DNA of 64,000 nt. Source: Arcicella rigui. Its GTDB lineage: Bacteria; Bacteroidota; Bacteroidia; Cytophagales; Spirosomataceae. Both the position numbers and the translations under genes were made by a program. This document shows, piece after piece, positions 25,579 to 35,462 of the stretch; positions within the stretch are counted from its first letter, which is position 1; every line of letters starts with the position of its first letter. The stretch spans positions 124,001-188,000 of the forward strand of contig NZ_JAYFUM010000007.1 in assembly GCF_034929435.1 (NCBI RefSeq). Direction: 5' to 3'. A model generated the notes under the pieces. The model did no database searches and was not told the origin of the DNA. It saw only the letters and a program-made list of their open reading frames with translations.

Positions 25579-27735
25579 TCACTTCTGTCCAATCACTTCA
25601 AAAAGCTCTCCGCTATATTTTTCATCAAGCCTTACTTTAAAGCCTATGGTTGCTAATTGTTTTCCCGTCATTTGGCAAATGATTCTACCAGAAATCGCTT
25701 CTTTGATGATGTACTTTTTATCGTTTTGTAGATACTTAACGAATACTTTTCTTTCGTTTTCTAAGCTACCATGTTTGAAAACGCCAATAATGCCTCCCGA
25801 TTTTGTATCTGTATTGATACGTTGGAAACCATCCCATAAACCTTCTTTGGGTTCATCAAAACCCGCTAAGTCTTGTCGGAAAGCCATAATTTGGTACTTG
25901 TTTTCCATAGATTGCAACCAATCGGCATAGATTCTATACTTGTTGAAATCTTTTGTGACCAATTTTCTTGGGTCACCAAGCATGATGGGTAAAGCTCCAG
26001 CTAAAGATTTGATGTGCATTTCCCAACCTTCATCTTGCATCGCAGGATTTCCAATCACCAAAGCCGTAGCTGGAATAGCAGGCGAACGCCACCAAGCCAT
26101 ATTGCGTACTCTTAAATCTACGTTTTCGTGCGGTGGCCCCGAAAAGTTTGAAAGCCAATTGCCTTCTGCGTGTTTCAGCATGGCGTAGTCTATCAATTGT
26201 AAACCTCCCATTGTTTCAAAAGTACAGTCGATAAAAAGGTTGGGTTTGGCTGCGTGCAACTCATCGAACAGTTTCCAAACGGCTTCATAATTCACATAAA
26301 AAGATGCTTGTTGGTCTTTATGACTGGGATGATTTGTAGCAAAACAGCCTGCATTTTTACTTCCAAATTTATAAGGACTTGTCACAACCGTAAAGTCGAG
26401 TTTCATGTATTCCAAACCGTACTCCAAAGCCATTTTCATCAATACTTTTTTAATATATTCGCTCCAACCTGTACTAAAACAAGCCGTTACCATCGTAGAA
26501 TCTTCCCAGTGAAGATTGTAAGGTTGTTGTTTTTCGTCTAAAACAAACCATTCTGGATGTTCACGATACACTTTACTTTCGGTGGAAGCACTTCCTACAC
26601 TTACCCACAAACCGGGTTTCATTCCCAATGATTTGATGTAGTCGAAAACAGGTTTTAGTCCGTTCGGAAATTTCTTTTTGTCGATGGTCCAATCGCCATA
26701 ATTATCACTCCAACCATCATCAATAATAAATTCTTTCATGCCAGCTTCGGCGGCAGATTTCGCCAATTCCATGACTAATTTTTCATTGATATTTTTATTG
26801 AAAGGCTCCCAAGTATTATAAACAAAAGTAGGTTTTTGTACCAATTCAAACAGTCGAATCCCTAAATGTTTACGTGTAAAATCGGCTACGCTTGTATTCA
26901 GTACTTCATCGGGGTCTTTTTGTTGATTATACACAATGGTAAATACTTGTGGCGTTTCAAAACTCTCGCCTTCTTGAAGGTACTTTCTGAACGGATAACG
27001 TGCGTCTTTATGGGTAAGTCCGCTACAAATACTGGGTTCTTGCCAAAAAGCAGAAGTATGTTTAATAATCCCAGAGGCTTCGTTGCCAATTACCAAACCT
27101 TGCTGCCAATCGCTGTTGTGAATCGTCAGCAAAGCGTCTTGCATATTGCCATCATAAGGCCCGATAGAACGCCTTCTTCCGTAATCATGACAAATCCAAC
27201 TATAAGTAGTAGCATAATAATTGGGTACTTTAAATTTTTCTACATCCACAGATTCTACCCTGACCGTCTTTTCTGATAAATTTTTTATCAACAAGTTTTT
27301 ACGAATTACAGGCAAGTGAGGATAAAGTAAGTACTTGATTGTAAGTTCAATTTGCTGGTCTTGGCTGATAATTTTTACCGCTACGCCTTCGCCTTGTTTG
27401 GCATCTGTAATAGTTTGGATATTGACTAATTGCCAAGATTCTTCACCAGAATATACTTTTCCATTTATCTCAAATTGAAATTCTGGACTGCACTTTTCAA
27501 AATAGTTGAAATCGCCTGTAACTGGTTTGTACAGAGTAGTACCAATTTTGCCCGATGAAGTATTCGGAAGACTAATTACTCTTTGAACCAAACCATTGTT
27601 AAGTATTAATTCATCTTTTGTCCATTTGGCAAATCCATGTTGAGCATTCGCTTGATTCAGAATAAAAACACTGAATACAATGAGGTTGATAAAAATATTT
27701 TTTATGATGCTGGAGAGGTACTTACTGAAATTCAT
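25579..27735 (-). CDS. Exported GH36-like alpha-galactosidase
   Basis: 718 residues. The first about 30 residues are a signal-like hydrophobic segment (LIVFSVFILNQANAQ). A beta-sandwich N-domain is followed by a TIM barrel with the melibiase signatures EFIIDDGWSDNYGDWTIDKKKFP and the nucleophile region YMKLDFTVV (Asp in the KLD motif), the later IDCTFETMGG and a C-terminal beta domain. Known family reaction: hydrolysis of terminal alpha-linked galactose in oligosaccharides such as melibiose or raffinose, or of glycan caps. No SusCD pair is adjacent, so it is not within an obvious polysaccharide-utilisation locus here. GH27/GH31 seem less likely. Confidence 0.85.
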   Translation of the reverse strand: MNFSKYLSSIIKNIFINLIVFSVFILNQANAQHGFAKWTKDELILNNGLVQRVISLPNTSSGKIGTTLYKPVTGDFNYFEKCSPEFQFEINGKVYSGEESWQLVNIQTITDAKQGEGVAVKIISQDQQIELTIKYLLYPHLPVIRKNLLIKNLSEKTVRVESVDVEKFKVPNYYATTYSWICHDYGRRRSIGPYDGNMQDALLTIHNSDWQQGLVIGNEASGIIKHTSAFWQEPSICSGLTHKDARYPFRKYLQEGESFETPQVFTIVYNQQKDPDEVLNTSVADFTRKHLGIRLFELVQKPTFVYNTWEPFNKNINEKLVMELAKSAAEAGMKEFIIDDGWSDNYGDWTIDKKKFPNGLKPVFDYIKSLGMKPGLWVSVGSASTESKVYREHPEWFVLDEKQQPYNLHWEDSTMVTACFSTGWSEYIKKVLMKMALEYGLEYMKLDFTVVTSPYKFGSKNAGCFATNHPSHKDQQASFYVNYEAVWKLFDELHAAKPNLFIDCTFETMGGLQLIDYAMLKHAEGNWLSNFSGPPHENVDLRVRNMAWWRSPAIPATALVIGNPAMQDEGWEMHIKSLAGALPIMLGDPRKLVTKDFNKYRIYADWLQSMENKYQIMAFRQDLAGFDEPKEGLWDGFQRINTDTKSGGIIGVFKHGSLENERKVFVKYLQNDKKYIIKEAISGRIICQMTGKQLATIGFKVRLDEKYSGELFEVIGQK

Positions 27736-27929
27736 TTTCTGATTATTTGGTTTGTTGAATGCCTTCTTAAACTAAAAGTAACAGAAGTAAAAATATAACT
27801 AAAGGTTGTAATCTAAGCACAATAAATCAAGGCAATTCATCATTTACAAATTAGCCTTTTACATGGAATATTGATAAATCGTCATGCTTTAGCAATAAAT
27901 TTTTTACACATTTAAAACTCAAAATCTAT

Positions 27930-29345
27930 ATGAAAAACAACTTACTGTACCTCTGTTTTTTCCTATTCCTTTCTTTCGCTACCAAAGCTCAAAGGTCTGT
28001 TGTTACTACGAAAGATACTTCTCTCATCATGCACATGAATTATTATGATGATTTATTAGAAAATGTAGGTTCTGTACGTAAAATATTGCCGAATAAAGGA
28101 GGGGAAAAGTATGTTTTTAATCATCATTTCCCAACTTTTATTTATCCTTGGGGCAGAGAAAGAAAAGCAAATCCAATACTAATTTTCCCAAATGATAGTA
28201 TTGAGCTTGAAAAATCTAAAGAAGGATATATTACTTGTACTTTTCCACAGGATTCTTTAAGAAATGCTCTTGCCAATTTTGATAGACAATATGGCTCTGA
28301 GATTCAAGTGTCAGGCTATTCTATTCAAAATATGTCAAAAAGCGAGCATCTTGTTGTTATTCATGATATTAAAGCGAAAATGAATCGTTTGCTTTCTACC
28401 ATTTTTACCTATCATCCTTCCGTAGATAGTTCTTTGTTGCGTAGCACTGTTCAGGAAGTAAAAAGTATTGCTTTGTCTTCGGTTTTAATACCTTTTGTAA
28501 GTGGCAGTACAGATTGGCGGAAGTTTCCACAATGGTATGTCGATTCGGTAAAGTTATTTAAGGAAGAAATCTTTGGAGCAGACACGCTCATCAAAGGAGC
28601 AGAGTACCGTCGTGCTTTATTTTATTATAATCAATTTCTTTGTCGAGATTCGCTTAATGGTTCTAAAGACTTTTATGTTCAGTTTAACTCAGCCATGCTG
28701 AATTTCAAAGGCGAGCATCGAGACTTTTTGATGGCTTATTTGTTGAATAAATACAAAATTGAGAACCTGCCAGATTTTTATGATTACGTGGGCATTTTCT
28801 ATGCGAATTGTCAAAACGAAACTTTTTTAAAGTATGTCAAAGATAAAATTGATGATACAAATTTTACTTTTCCTGAGTTTATGTTGACACAAAAACTCAT
28901 TCATGAAAATGGACAAACGACTACTTGGAAAGATTTATTAGCACAAAATAAAGGCAAACTGATATACTTTGATTTTTATGCCAGCTGGTGTCCGCCTTGC
29001 ATATTCTTGACACCTTATGTAAAAGAACACGCTAAAGCGTTGAAAGACAAACCTATCGTATTTATTTCGATAAGTTCGGATAAATCTATAAAAGTGTGGA
29101 AAAAAGCTTTGGCAAAATACAAATTGTCGGGCGATGGAATACAAGCTTATTGGTTAGGGAATAAAACAAAGTTTCAGAATTTTCTATATACCAGAAGAGA
29201 GAATGAAAAAACATCTTTGTCGATACCGAAATACATGATTTTTGACCACAAAGGAAATTTCATTACTTCAAATGCCCTGCAACCGCATTTTAAAACATCC
29301 AGAAAACAAATAGAGATTTTCTTGAAAGATGTTCCAACGGAATAG
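27930..29345 (+). CDS. Exported TlpA-like thioredoxin-fold protein
   Basis: 471 residues. Signal peptide about 1-20 (ending TKAQR). The long N-terminal half (about 20-320) is helical and unrecognised. The C-terminal thioredoxin-like domain holds DFYASWCPPCIFLTPYVKE with the redox CxxC, a VFISISSDKSIKVWKKAL stretch and a cis-Pro region (LSIPKYMIF). The arrangement resembles TlpA/ResA-like periplasmic disulfide reductases with an extended front domain, common in Bacteroidota. Redox partner and substrate unknown. Followed by a terminator. Confidence 0.87.
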   Translation: MKNNLLYLCFFLFLSFATKAQRSVVTTKDTSLIMHMNYYDDLLENVGSVRKILPNKGGEKYVFNHHFPTFIYPWGRERKANPILIFPNDSIELEKSKEGYITCTFPQDSLRNALANFDRQYGSEIQVSGYSIQNMSKSEHLVVIHDIKAKMNRLLSTIFTYHPSVDSSLLRSTVQEVKSIALSSVLIPFVSGSTDWRKFPQWYVDSVKLFKEEIFGADTLIKGAEYRRALFYYNQFLCRDSLNGSKDFYVQFNSAMLNFKGEHRDFLMAYLLNKYKIENLPDFYDYVGIFYANCQNETFLKYVKDKIDDTNFTFPEFMLTQKLIHENGQTTTWKDLLAQNKGKLIYFDFYASWCPPCIFLTPYVKEHAKALKDKPIVFISISSDKSIKVWKKALAKYKLSGDGIQAYWLGNKTKFQNFLYTRRENEKTSLSIPKYMIFDHKGNFITSNALQPHFKTSRKQIEIFLKDVPTE

Positions 29346-29383
29346 AGAAGCGAATTTATAAGGTCAGCAAAATGCGTAAAACA

Positions 29384-29420
29384 AAAAGGAAACTGTATTT
29401 TATATACAATTTCCTTTTTA
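29384..29420 (+). terminator. Terminator of the TlpA-like gene
   Basis: AAAAGGAAACTGTAT pairs with ATACAATTTCCTTTT with one mismatch, then T residues. Confidence 0.75.
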
Positions 29421-29465
29421 GAAAAATAGACTATTTTTGGCTAAAATCTGTGAATATTTATTTTA

Positions 29466-29900
29466 TCATTGGCTAATCTCTATTTTTGTAAGCTCAAATA
29501 AATCTCCACAGTTTGCCTCATTGAGCCTTGGAGGAGTTCTGATATCACCACTAAATTGCACTTTTAATCCATTTTTTTTAAAGCAAGAAGGTAAATTTAT
29601 AGGTGTTAAACTACCTAATTTTGCTCCTGAGTTTGGTATCAAACAATAAGCAATACCTTTCTCCTCTTCATAAACTTGTCCTTGAATATTTTCAATATGT
29701 TGTTTTATAGGCATTATTAAAGAATCCCTACTGTCATTACATTTTGTCCAGATATTATACTCTGTATTAATAATACAGTAAGTCCAATCTACCTTTTCTA
29801 AAACAACATTGTTACATATATATTCAGGTTCTTCAAGTGTCTTTTTGCAAGCCAAAAAACAGCATGAGAAGAAAAATATCAGATAGGATAGCTTTTTCAT
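29466..29900 (-). CDS. Hypothetical lipoprotein
   Basis: 144 residues, start taken at the second ATG (MKKLSYLIFFFSCC) because it gives a proper lipoprotein signal with lipobox Cys18 (FLACKK); the upstream ATG adds six residues. The mature part holds several cysteines (YICNN, TYCIIN, TKCND, AYCLI, PSCFKK, NCGDL), perhaps disulfide-bonded in the periplasm. No family recognised. Confidence 0.65.
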   Translation of the reverse strand: MKKLSYLIFFFSCCFLACKKTLEEPEYICNNVVLEKVDWTYCIINTEYNIWTKCNDSRDSLIMPIKQHIENIQGQVYEEEKGIAYCLIPNSGAKLGSLTPINLPSCFKKNGLKVQFSGDIRTPPRLNEANCGDLFELTKIEISQ

Positions 29901-30072
29901 AATGATTGATGTTTTCAAGATAGATTCTATTCATTCATCTAAAAATATAAAACTTTTAGCTTTCTGAATCAATACTTTGAAAATATTCTATGATATTAAG
30001 TAGTGTATAATCTAAAAGTGAAAAGAAGATGCTTTTACAGTTATGCCAGCGTTTAGGATTCTTTTAAAAACA

Positions 30073-30102
30073 AAAAACCTACGAAATGATTCGCAGGTTT
30101 TT
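30073..30102 (-). terminator. hemA terminator
   Basis: AAAAACCTACGAA and TTCGCAGGTTTTT arms; the minus strand continues with T-rich sequence, just after the hemA stop. Confidence 0.8.
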
Positions 30103-30121
30103 GAAAGACTTTTCTTATTTA

Positions 30122-31402
30122 TTAATGACTATATCCAGAAGGATTTTCTTGTTTTTCTAGATCAAATAATTCAGTAAGTACGTCCACCAATTGGTCGGCA
30201 TCGCCACGTTTACAAGCGGCTTTCAACTGAATTACGGGTAATTTCATAATTTTCTGAACAATTCCCATCGTGATTTTCTCTACTTTTTCAGATTCTTCTG
30301 GTGAAAGATTCTTCAAATGACGAGCCATCTCTTCTTTACGAATTTGCTCAAGAGCATTTTTCAATTTATTAATCGTTGGAGAAACTACCATTTCTTTCGA
30401 CCAATCATCAAAACCTACAATCGCTTCGGCAATGATTCTTTCTACGTGTGGAATAGACGCCAAACGAGTTTTCAAAGCTTCGTCGGCACGTTCACGAAGG
30501 CTGTCAATATTATAAACCAATGCTCCCGGAATGTCTTCAACGTTGTCTTCAACACTTCTTGGAACAGATAAATCAATGAAATATTTGAAAGTAAGAATTC
30601 CGATTTTTTCAATCAAAGCTTTTGTAACAATTGGTTTATCAATCATTACTGATGAAATAATTACATCGGCTCTTTTTACTTCTCTTTCTAAATTCGCTAA
30701 ATCTGCTACTCTGAAATTGCGACCAGCAGCAATTTTTTCAGCTTTTGCACGAGTACGGTTCATTACCGTAATTTCGGCAAATTCTTGGTCGGCCATGTTT
30801 TTGCAAACATCAATACCGATTTCACCTAAACCTAAAATTAATACTTTTGGATTTTTGATGTTGCGAGTTACTTCTTCCGTCAGAGCAACGGCTGCATAAG
30901 AGGTAGAAGCGGCACCGTCACGGAAAGAAGTTTCCTGAGCTACACGTTTGTTGGCAAAGAAAATCGTGTGCATCAAACGGTGAAGAAAAGGCCCAGCCAT
31001 GTTTAAATCGGCTGCAATTTGGTAAGCTTGTTTTACTTGATTTGGAATTTGTAAATCGCCAACAACTTTTGAATGTAAACCCGTAGCTACTTCAAAAAGG
31101 TGTTGTACTGCTTCGGCTTGCGTATTCATTTGCTCGAAATAATCCACATACATTTCTGTATTCGTGATTCCTTTGTCGATTAATAATACTTTAATTAATT
31201 CGGCAGTATGATTTTGTTTAGCTACATAATATACTTCTGTACGATTGCAAGTAGATACCACAAGGATTTCTTGAATGCCAAATAAATCTTTGATTTTCAA
31301 AGAAAAATTCTTGATTTCATCCTCATTAAGAGCAACTTGTTCACGCACCGCTAAGGGAGCAGATTTATATGATAAACTAAATGCTTTGAAAATATTTTTC
31401 AT
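30122..31402 (-). CDS. hemA: Glutamyl-tRNA reductase
   Basis: HemA reduces glutamyl-tRNA to glutamate-1-semialdehyde, the first committed step of the C5 haem pathway. 426 residues; the catalytic cysteine is Cys52 in VVSTCNRTEVYYV, the NADPH domain has LILGLGEIGIDVCKNM, and MNRTRAKAEKIA follows. A C-terminal dimerisation domain completes the fold. Normal length. Start ATG is followed by a typical N-terminus (KAFSLSYKSAPLAVRE). A -7 box lies about 117 bp upstream. hemL and hemB are not seen in the window. Confidence 0.96.
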   Translation of the reverse strand: MKNIFKAFSLSYKSAPLAVREQVALNEDEIKNFSLKIKDLFGIQEILVVSTCNRTEVYYVAKQNHTAELIKVLLIDKGITNTEMYVDYFEQMNTQAEAVQHLFEVATGLHSKVVGDLQIPNQVKQAYQIAADLNMAGPFLHRLMHTIFFANKRVAQETSFRDGAASTSYAAVALTEEVTRNIKNPKVLILGLGEIGIDVCKNMADQEFAEITVMNRTRAKAEKIAAGRNFRVADLANLEREVKRADVIISSVMIDKPIVTKALIEKIGILTFKYFIDLSVPRSVEDNVEDIPGALVYNIDSLRERADEALKTRLASIPHVERIIAEAIVGFDDWSKEMVVSPTINKLKNALEQIRKEEMARHLKNLSPEESEKVEKITMGIVQKIMKLPVIQLKAACKRGDADQLVDVLTELFDLEKQENPSGYSH

Positions 31403-31518
31403 AACTCCTTACAATTCCTGTTCGCTTACAAAAAAGTTTGTAATCTTTCTTCTTGAGCTAAAAATTTAAATTATTTGTAATATGCTGGGTGTCGAATTTT
31501 ACAAAAAATTTAAGTATG

Positions 31519-31526
31519 CAAAATTA
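31519..31526 (-). promoter_or_regulatory. hemA -7 box
   Basis: Minus-strand TAATTTTG matches TAnnTTTG, 117 bp upstream of the hemA ATG. Confidence 0.4.
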
Positions 31527-31850
31527 CAACACGAATGATTATGATTGCCTCTAATATTGGCTAATTATTTATACTTCACATCAATTTAGAATACGTATAA
31601 ATAACAGAGCTTTTTTTCTTTGATACTTCTTGAAAATGTACAATTTTATTGTGCATTTAGGGTTCTCTGAATTTGGCTCTAAGGTATTAGAGATTTCAAA
31701 CTTAAAAACTGACTTTTATCAATTTCATAGCTAAACATTGTTAGCGTTGTTGGCGTAGATGAACTTTAAAATCAAATTTACGACAAATATATTTATCATA
31801 AAAATTGATATTTTGTATTTGATTATAATGAAAAACTATAACAAGGGTGC

Positions 31851-31897
31851 TAAAAAAAGGTAAAAGGTTTTGAATCTTTGTTCACTCCCTTTTACCT
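31851..31897 (-). terminator. Terminator of the globin lipoprotein gene
   Basis: AGGTAAAAGG and CCTTTTACCT arms; on the minus strand a run of T (TTTTTTT) follows the stem. Confidence 0.8.
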
Positions 31898-31911
31898 AAA
31901 ATATCCAAAAA

Positions 31912-32742
31912 TTACTGACCAACAATGTCACCTTTTAGGCTTGCTAAAACGGTTAATAATTGAATTTTTGTGCGTGATTCTACTTTATATTTTACCAACG
32001 AAGCCGTTAGGTCTTCTACCAAAGCATTGAATTGTGCATCGGTGATGTTCATGCCTTTGTGGGCAGTTTTCATATCCAAACCTGTATATTTTTCTGGTCC
32101 TCCAGAAGCCTGACCAACTTGATTGACAAGGTTCATTTTCAAGCGATTCAAACGAGCAGGGTCAGCCGCTGCCGCCGCAAAAAAGGCATTGATACGAGCA
32201 TCAGCCGCTACTTTTCCGATAAAATCGTCGATGACAGCAGTAATCGCAGCGTTGCCACCCAAACGTGCATAAACCGTTGTTGGGCCTTCTACGATGTCGG
32301 CTTTCATTGCTCCCAAAGCTGTTAATAATTCCGTTTTTTCGGTGGCAGGTACGCTAAATTTATCCAATGCCATTGATAAATCTTCTACTAAAGCGGTGAA
32401 GTGTGTGTCTTCGATACCCATGCCTTTGTGGGCTGTTTTCATGTCGAGACCAGAGTACTTTTCCATTCCACCCGTTGCCATACCTACTTGGTTGATGAGG
32501 TTGTTGCGAAGACGAGTCAAGCGGGCAGGGTCGGCAGCGGCATCTGCAAAAAAGGCATTGATACGAGTATCGCCTGCTACATTGGTGATAAATTGGTCAA
32601 TAACAGCCGAAATAGCTGTGTTGCCGCCCAAACGTTCGTAAAGCGATTTGGCTGGCATTACTTCTTCGTCTTTTTTGCAAGAACTGAACAATAGCATTCC
32701 TGCCATGAGGAAACTTCCCCACAGTTGTGTTGATTTTTTCAT
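31912..32742 (-). CDS. Lipoprotein with two fused group I truncated globins
   Basis: 276 residues. A lipoprotein signal with Cys22 (LLFSSCKK) is followed by two homologous globin units, about 38-150 and 158-270. Each has YxRLGGNxAI, a RINAFFA segment, LNRL/LTRLRNNLINQVG and MKTAHKGM with the proximal His, which is the group I truncated haemoglobin (trHbN) pattern. The second unit has Gln where the first has His in the DTHFTAL/DAQFNAL helix. The two units are very similar, so the duplication is internal to this lineage. Known family roles are O2/NO binding; export as a lipoprotein is unusual. A small HMA-like gene lies 113 bp upstream in the same orientation. Confidence 0.9.
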   Translation of the reverse strand: MKKSTQLWGSFLMAGMLLFSSCKKDEEVMPAKSLYERLGGNTAISAVIDQFITNVAGDTRINAFFADAAADPARLTRLRNNLINQVGMATGGMEKYSGLDMKTAHKGMGIEDTHFTALVEDLSMALDKFSVPATEKTELLTALGAMKADIVEGPTTVYARLGGNAAITAVIDDFIGKVAADARINAFFAAAAADPARLNRLKMNLVNQVGQASGGPEKYTGLDMKTAHKGMNITDAQFNALVEDLTASLVKYKVESRTKIQLLTVLASLKGDIVGQ

Positions 32743-32855
32743 GATTCGAGTTAAATTAATTAAATATGAAGATGGTTGTAAAAGTCATATATGCTCGAAA
32801 TAATGACTTTTACGATTCTTTTTGGAATATTCGAGCAAAAAGGAATTGAGCGTAA

Positions 32856-33281
32856 TTATCTAAAACACAATGTTTTTTTGGCATTCAATATAAAGTCGAT
32901 GTACGATGAAGGAACAGGACACTGCGGTCCTTTGAAGGCTGTAAAGTCTATTTTCTTAGCTTTTAAATTTCCCAACGAAACAGTTTTCATTAAATCAGTT
33001 TCTGCTATCTCGTCGGGATGATACGTAATACTGATGGTTTGTCCCAATCGGTTTACTGTGGCGGCAGTGATACCTTTTTGGATGGATAATATATTAGCAA
33101 TTTCGATGCTGTCATTTACCGTAATCGCTCTGTCGAGATTATATACTGAAAGAGCGATTGGTTTTAGATTCAACTGGTCGGAAAGTGGCGGCTTTTCCCA
33201 ATTGGCGTAAATCATAAAGGCGGTAAATAAAGCCAAAAAAGTAATGACACTTGTCTTGAATATTTTTCTGAGCGTTTGCAT
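32856..33281 (-). CDS. Small membrane-anchored HMA-like protein
   Basis: 141 residues: N-terminal transmembrane helix (about 11-25, VITFLALFTAFMIYA), then a compact alpha/beta region, ANILSIQKGITAATVNRLGQ...ISITYHPDEIAETDLMKTV, with the beta-alpha-beta rhythm of heavy-metal-associated domains but without the CxxC metal site. Two late cysteines (GPQCPVP, TLCFR) might serve instead. Probably transcribed with the globin lipoprotein just downstream, which hints at a shared haem- or metal-related role; function unknown. Confidence 0.7.
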   Translation of the reverse strand: MQTLRKIFKTSVITFLALFTAFMIYANWEKPPLSDQLNLKPIALSVYNLDRAITVNDSIEIANILSIQKGITAATVNRLGQTISITYHPDEIAETDLMKTVSLGNLKAKKIDFTAFKGPQCPVPSSYIDFILNAKKTLCFR

Positions 33282-33377
33282 TGCTTTGTTTGTTAAATCT
33301 CTTTTTCAACTTATTTTAACATATCTACGCAAGGCTTTTCGTGTTGGATTGGTAACTTTCAAAAAAATATAAAAAAA

Positions 33378-33407
33378 AGAGAATCCTATCGCTTAGGAGA
33401 TTCTCTG
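33378..33407 (-). terminator. Terminator after the 33.4-34.1 kb gene
   Basis: AGAGAATCCTA pairs with TAGGAGATTCTCT (one bulged A); the minus strand continues with eight T residues. Confidence 0.88.
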
Positions 33408-33429
33408 ATAATGAATTTTACAAATACTT

Positions 33430-34146
33430 TTACTCAATTCTTTCCCATACTTCGTTTACTCTTTCGCCTTTGTTGCTTTGTCTGGCATGAAGCCAATCTG
33501 TGCCGTTTAAGATAAAATCATACTCAAAACTTTGTCCAGCTTGTTTAGGAATCATCGCATTGAAATTGATTTTTTCATAATACTTCTTATTTTTCTGTGA
33601 ATACGTTCCGCCAAAAGAAGTAAAAAACTGTTGTGTATCAATATTAAAAGATACTTCGTGAAAATACTGTTTGGTCAGTAATTTAATGGTCTTCAACGAA
33701 CCTTTCAATTGCGTTTGCATCACAAAATTGGCATCTTCTTTGGCTTTTAGTCGCCAGTTTCCTGCCAAATTTGAAGTACCTGTTTCTACTACTTTTTGCC
33801 ACGTACCAGCCAATGGCCCTTGCTGAACACTCAGTACATTATTGACCAAAGTATAAAGTGTGGCAATGGTTGTGCCTGCCGTCATGGGGTCTTGAGTATT
33901 GAAATCTTTTTTGAAAGAAATTACCTTTTTTTGACCAATTTTTGATAATTGATACGTACCGCCAGCCGAGCGAAAGTACTTTTTTTGAATAAAATGATAC
34001 TCCGCCAGCATCAAATAATTTTCAGAACATAGCAAAGTAGCAGTGCGTCCGTCTGGAAATTTTTGTTGCCAAGTACCTTTCAAGGGCGATTCTGCATGAG
34101 CCGAAAGACTACATAAAAGCAGTAAAAAAGCAAAGATTTTATTCAT
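33430..34146 (-). CDS. Exported protein with two lipocalin-like (DUF4488-like) repeats
   Basis: 238 residues with a signal peptide (about 1-18, SLSAHA). Two related halves start with SPLKGTWQQK and SNLAGNWRLKAK and both contain an F/YFxSxGGTYS/Q turn (RSAGGTYQLS, TSFGGTYSQK), suggesting a duplicated small beta-barrel similar to DUF4488/lipocalin-like domains. Periplasmic; ligand unknown. It starts 24 bp after murG in the same orientation and may be the last gene of that transcript, since the terminator lies after it. Confidence 0.75.
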   Translation of the reverse strand: MNKIFAFLLLLCSLSAHAESPLKGTWQQKFPDGRTATLLCSENYLMLAEYHFIQKKYFRSAGGTYQLSKIGQKKVISFKKDFNTQDPMTAGTTIATLYTLVNNVLSVQQGPLAGTWQKVVETGTSNLAGNWRLKAKEDANFVMQTQLKGSLKTIKLLTKQYFHEVSFNIDTQQFFTSFGGTYSQKNKKYYEKINFNAMIPKQAGQSFEYDFILNGTDWLHARQSNKGERVNEVWERIE

Positions 34147-34170
34147 GTATTGGGAATGATATTGGTGAAA

Positions 34171-35268
34171 CTAAGCTTTTGCAATGAGTTTCAATACTTC
34201 GTTGGCAATTTCATTAGCGGCTTCTGGCTTGGCTAATTGATGAATATTTTTACTCAACACAGCTTGTTTGGCTTCGTCTTTCAAAAGTTCAATCGTTGCT
34301 TTTACCAAGCTTTCTTTGGCACTAATATCTTTTACCAAAATGGCGGCATCGTTGTTTACCAAGCTCATGGCGTTCATGGTTTGGTGGTCTTCGGCTGCTG
34401 TGGGCAATGGTACTAAAATAGCAGGTTTGGCAGCCAAGCATAATTCTGAAACAGATAATGCTCCAGCTCTGGAAACCACCACATCGGCAATAGAGTATGC
34501 CAAATCCATTTGATAAATAAAATCTGAAACAAATACTTGTCCTTTGAAAACACTGGCACTTGTTTTTGCTCTTTCGATATAGAGTTTACCCGTTTGCCAA
34601 ACTACTTGATAGCCAGCGTCAACTAATTGTGTAAGTCCGCCGTCAATGGCTTCATTGATAGTTCTTGCTCCCTGACTTCCGCCGATGACAAGTACTGTTT
34701 TTTTATCAGCTTGTAAACCAAAAAAAGCTAAGGCTTCTTGTTTTTTTGACTGTACTTCTAAAATATCTTTTCTTACAGGATTGCCCGTCATTTTTATTTT
34801 ATCTGCCGAAAAAAACGTTTCCATTTTAGGATACGCCACACAGATTTTTTGGGCTTTTTTTGCCAATAATTTATTGGTAATTCCTGCATAAGAGTTTTGT
34901 TCTTGAATCAAATAAGGAATGCCCATCATTGAAGCTGCCAATAATAATGGCCCCGAAGCATAACCACCCACGCCTACGGCTACGTCAGGTTTGAAATCTT
35001 TGATGATTTGACGAGCTTCTGTAAGACTTGTGATTAATTTTTTTGGGAAACCAATGTTGGCAAATAAATTAGAACGGTTGATACCCGCAATTGGCAAACC
35101 AATAATCGGATAACCCGCCTTCGGTACTTTTTCCATTTCCATTTTTCCTTCTGCACCTACAAAAAGTACTTCAATGTCAGGATTGATTTCTTTTAACGCA
35201 TTGGCGATAGCAATGGCTGGATAAATATGTCCGCCTGTTCCTCCACCCGAGATGATGACTTTAGTCAT
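34171..35268 (-). CDS. murG: UDP-GlcNAc:undecaprenyl-PP-MurNAc-pentapeptide transferase
   Basis: MurG adds GlcNAc to lipid I, making lipid II at the cytoplasmic face of the inner membrane. 365 residues, GT28/GT-B fold: N-terminal GGGTGGHIYPAIAIA, GVGGYASGPLLLAA and the donor-binding VLVIGGSQGARTINEA, then SRAGALSVSELCLA. Normal length. It belongs to the murD-ftsW-murG run of the division/cell wall cluster; 194 bp of short-repeat intergenic DNA separate it from ftsW. Confidence 0.96.
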   Translation of the reverse strand: MTKVIISGGGTGGHIYPAIAIANALKEINPDIEVLFVGAEGKMEMEKVPKAGYPIIGLPIAGINRSNLFANIGFPKKLITSLTEARQIIKDFKPDVAVGVGGYASGPLLLAASMMGIPYLIQEQNSYAGITNKLLAKKAQKICVAYPKMETFFSADKIKMTGNPVRKDILEVQSKKQEALAFFGLQADKKTVLVIGGSQGARTINEAIDGGLTQLVDAGYQVVWQTGKLYIERAKTSASVFKGQVFVSDFIYQMDLAYSIADVVVSRAGALSVSELCLAAKPAILVPLPTAAEDHQTMNAMSLVNNDAAILVKDISAKESLVKATIELLKDEAKQAVLSKNIHQLAKPEAANEIANEVLKLIAKA

Positions 35269-35462
35269 TTGATTGATTATTAAGCAATAAATTTTTAAAA
35301 ACTTACAGTGGTATTGAAGTAGTAATTAGTAAAAAGTGATTGGTGATTAGGATTATGTCTTGTCCTGAAATAAGTTGACTTTTTTGATAAAGCTGAAATC
35401 CGAAAGCTGACATCTGAAATCCAACATCCCAAACCCCAAATCCCCTAATTCATAATTCATAT

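Larger units (their letters stand above)
31403..31911. other. Gene-free region between hemA and the globin lipoprotein gene
   Basis: About 500 bp, AT-rich, all six frames closed by frequent stops. It contains the hemA -7 box at the left and the globin terminator at the right end. No tRNA, repeat or riboswitch shape recognised. Confidence 0.5.
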
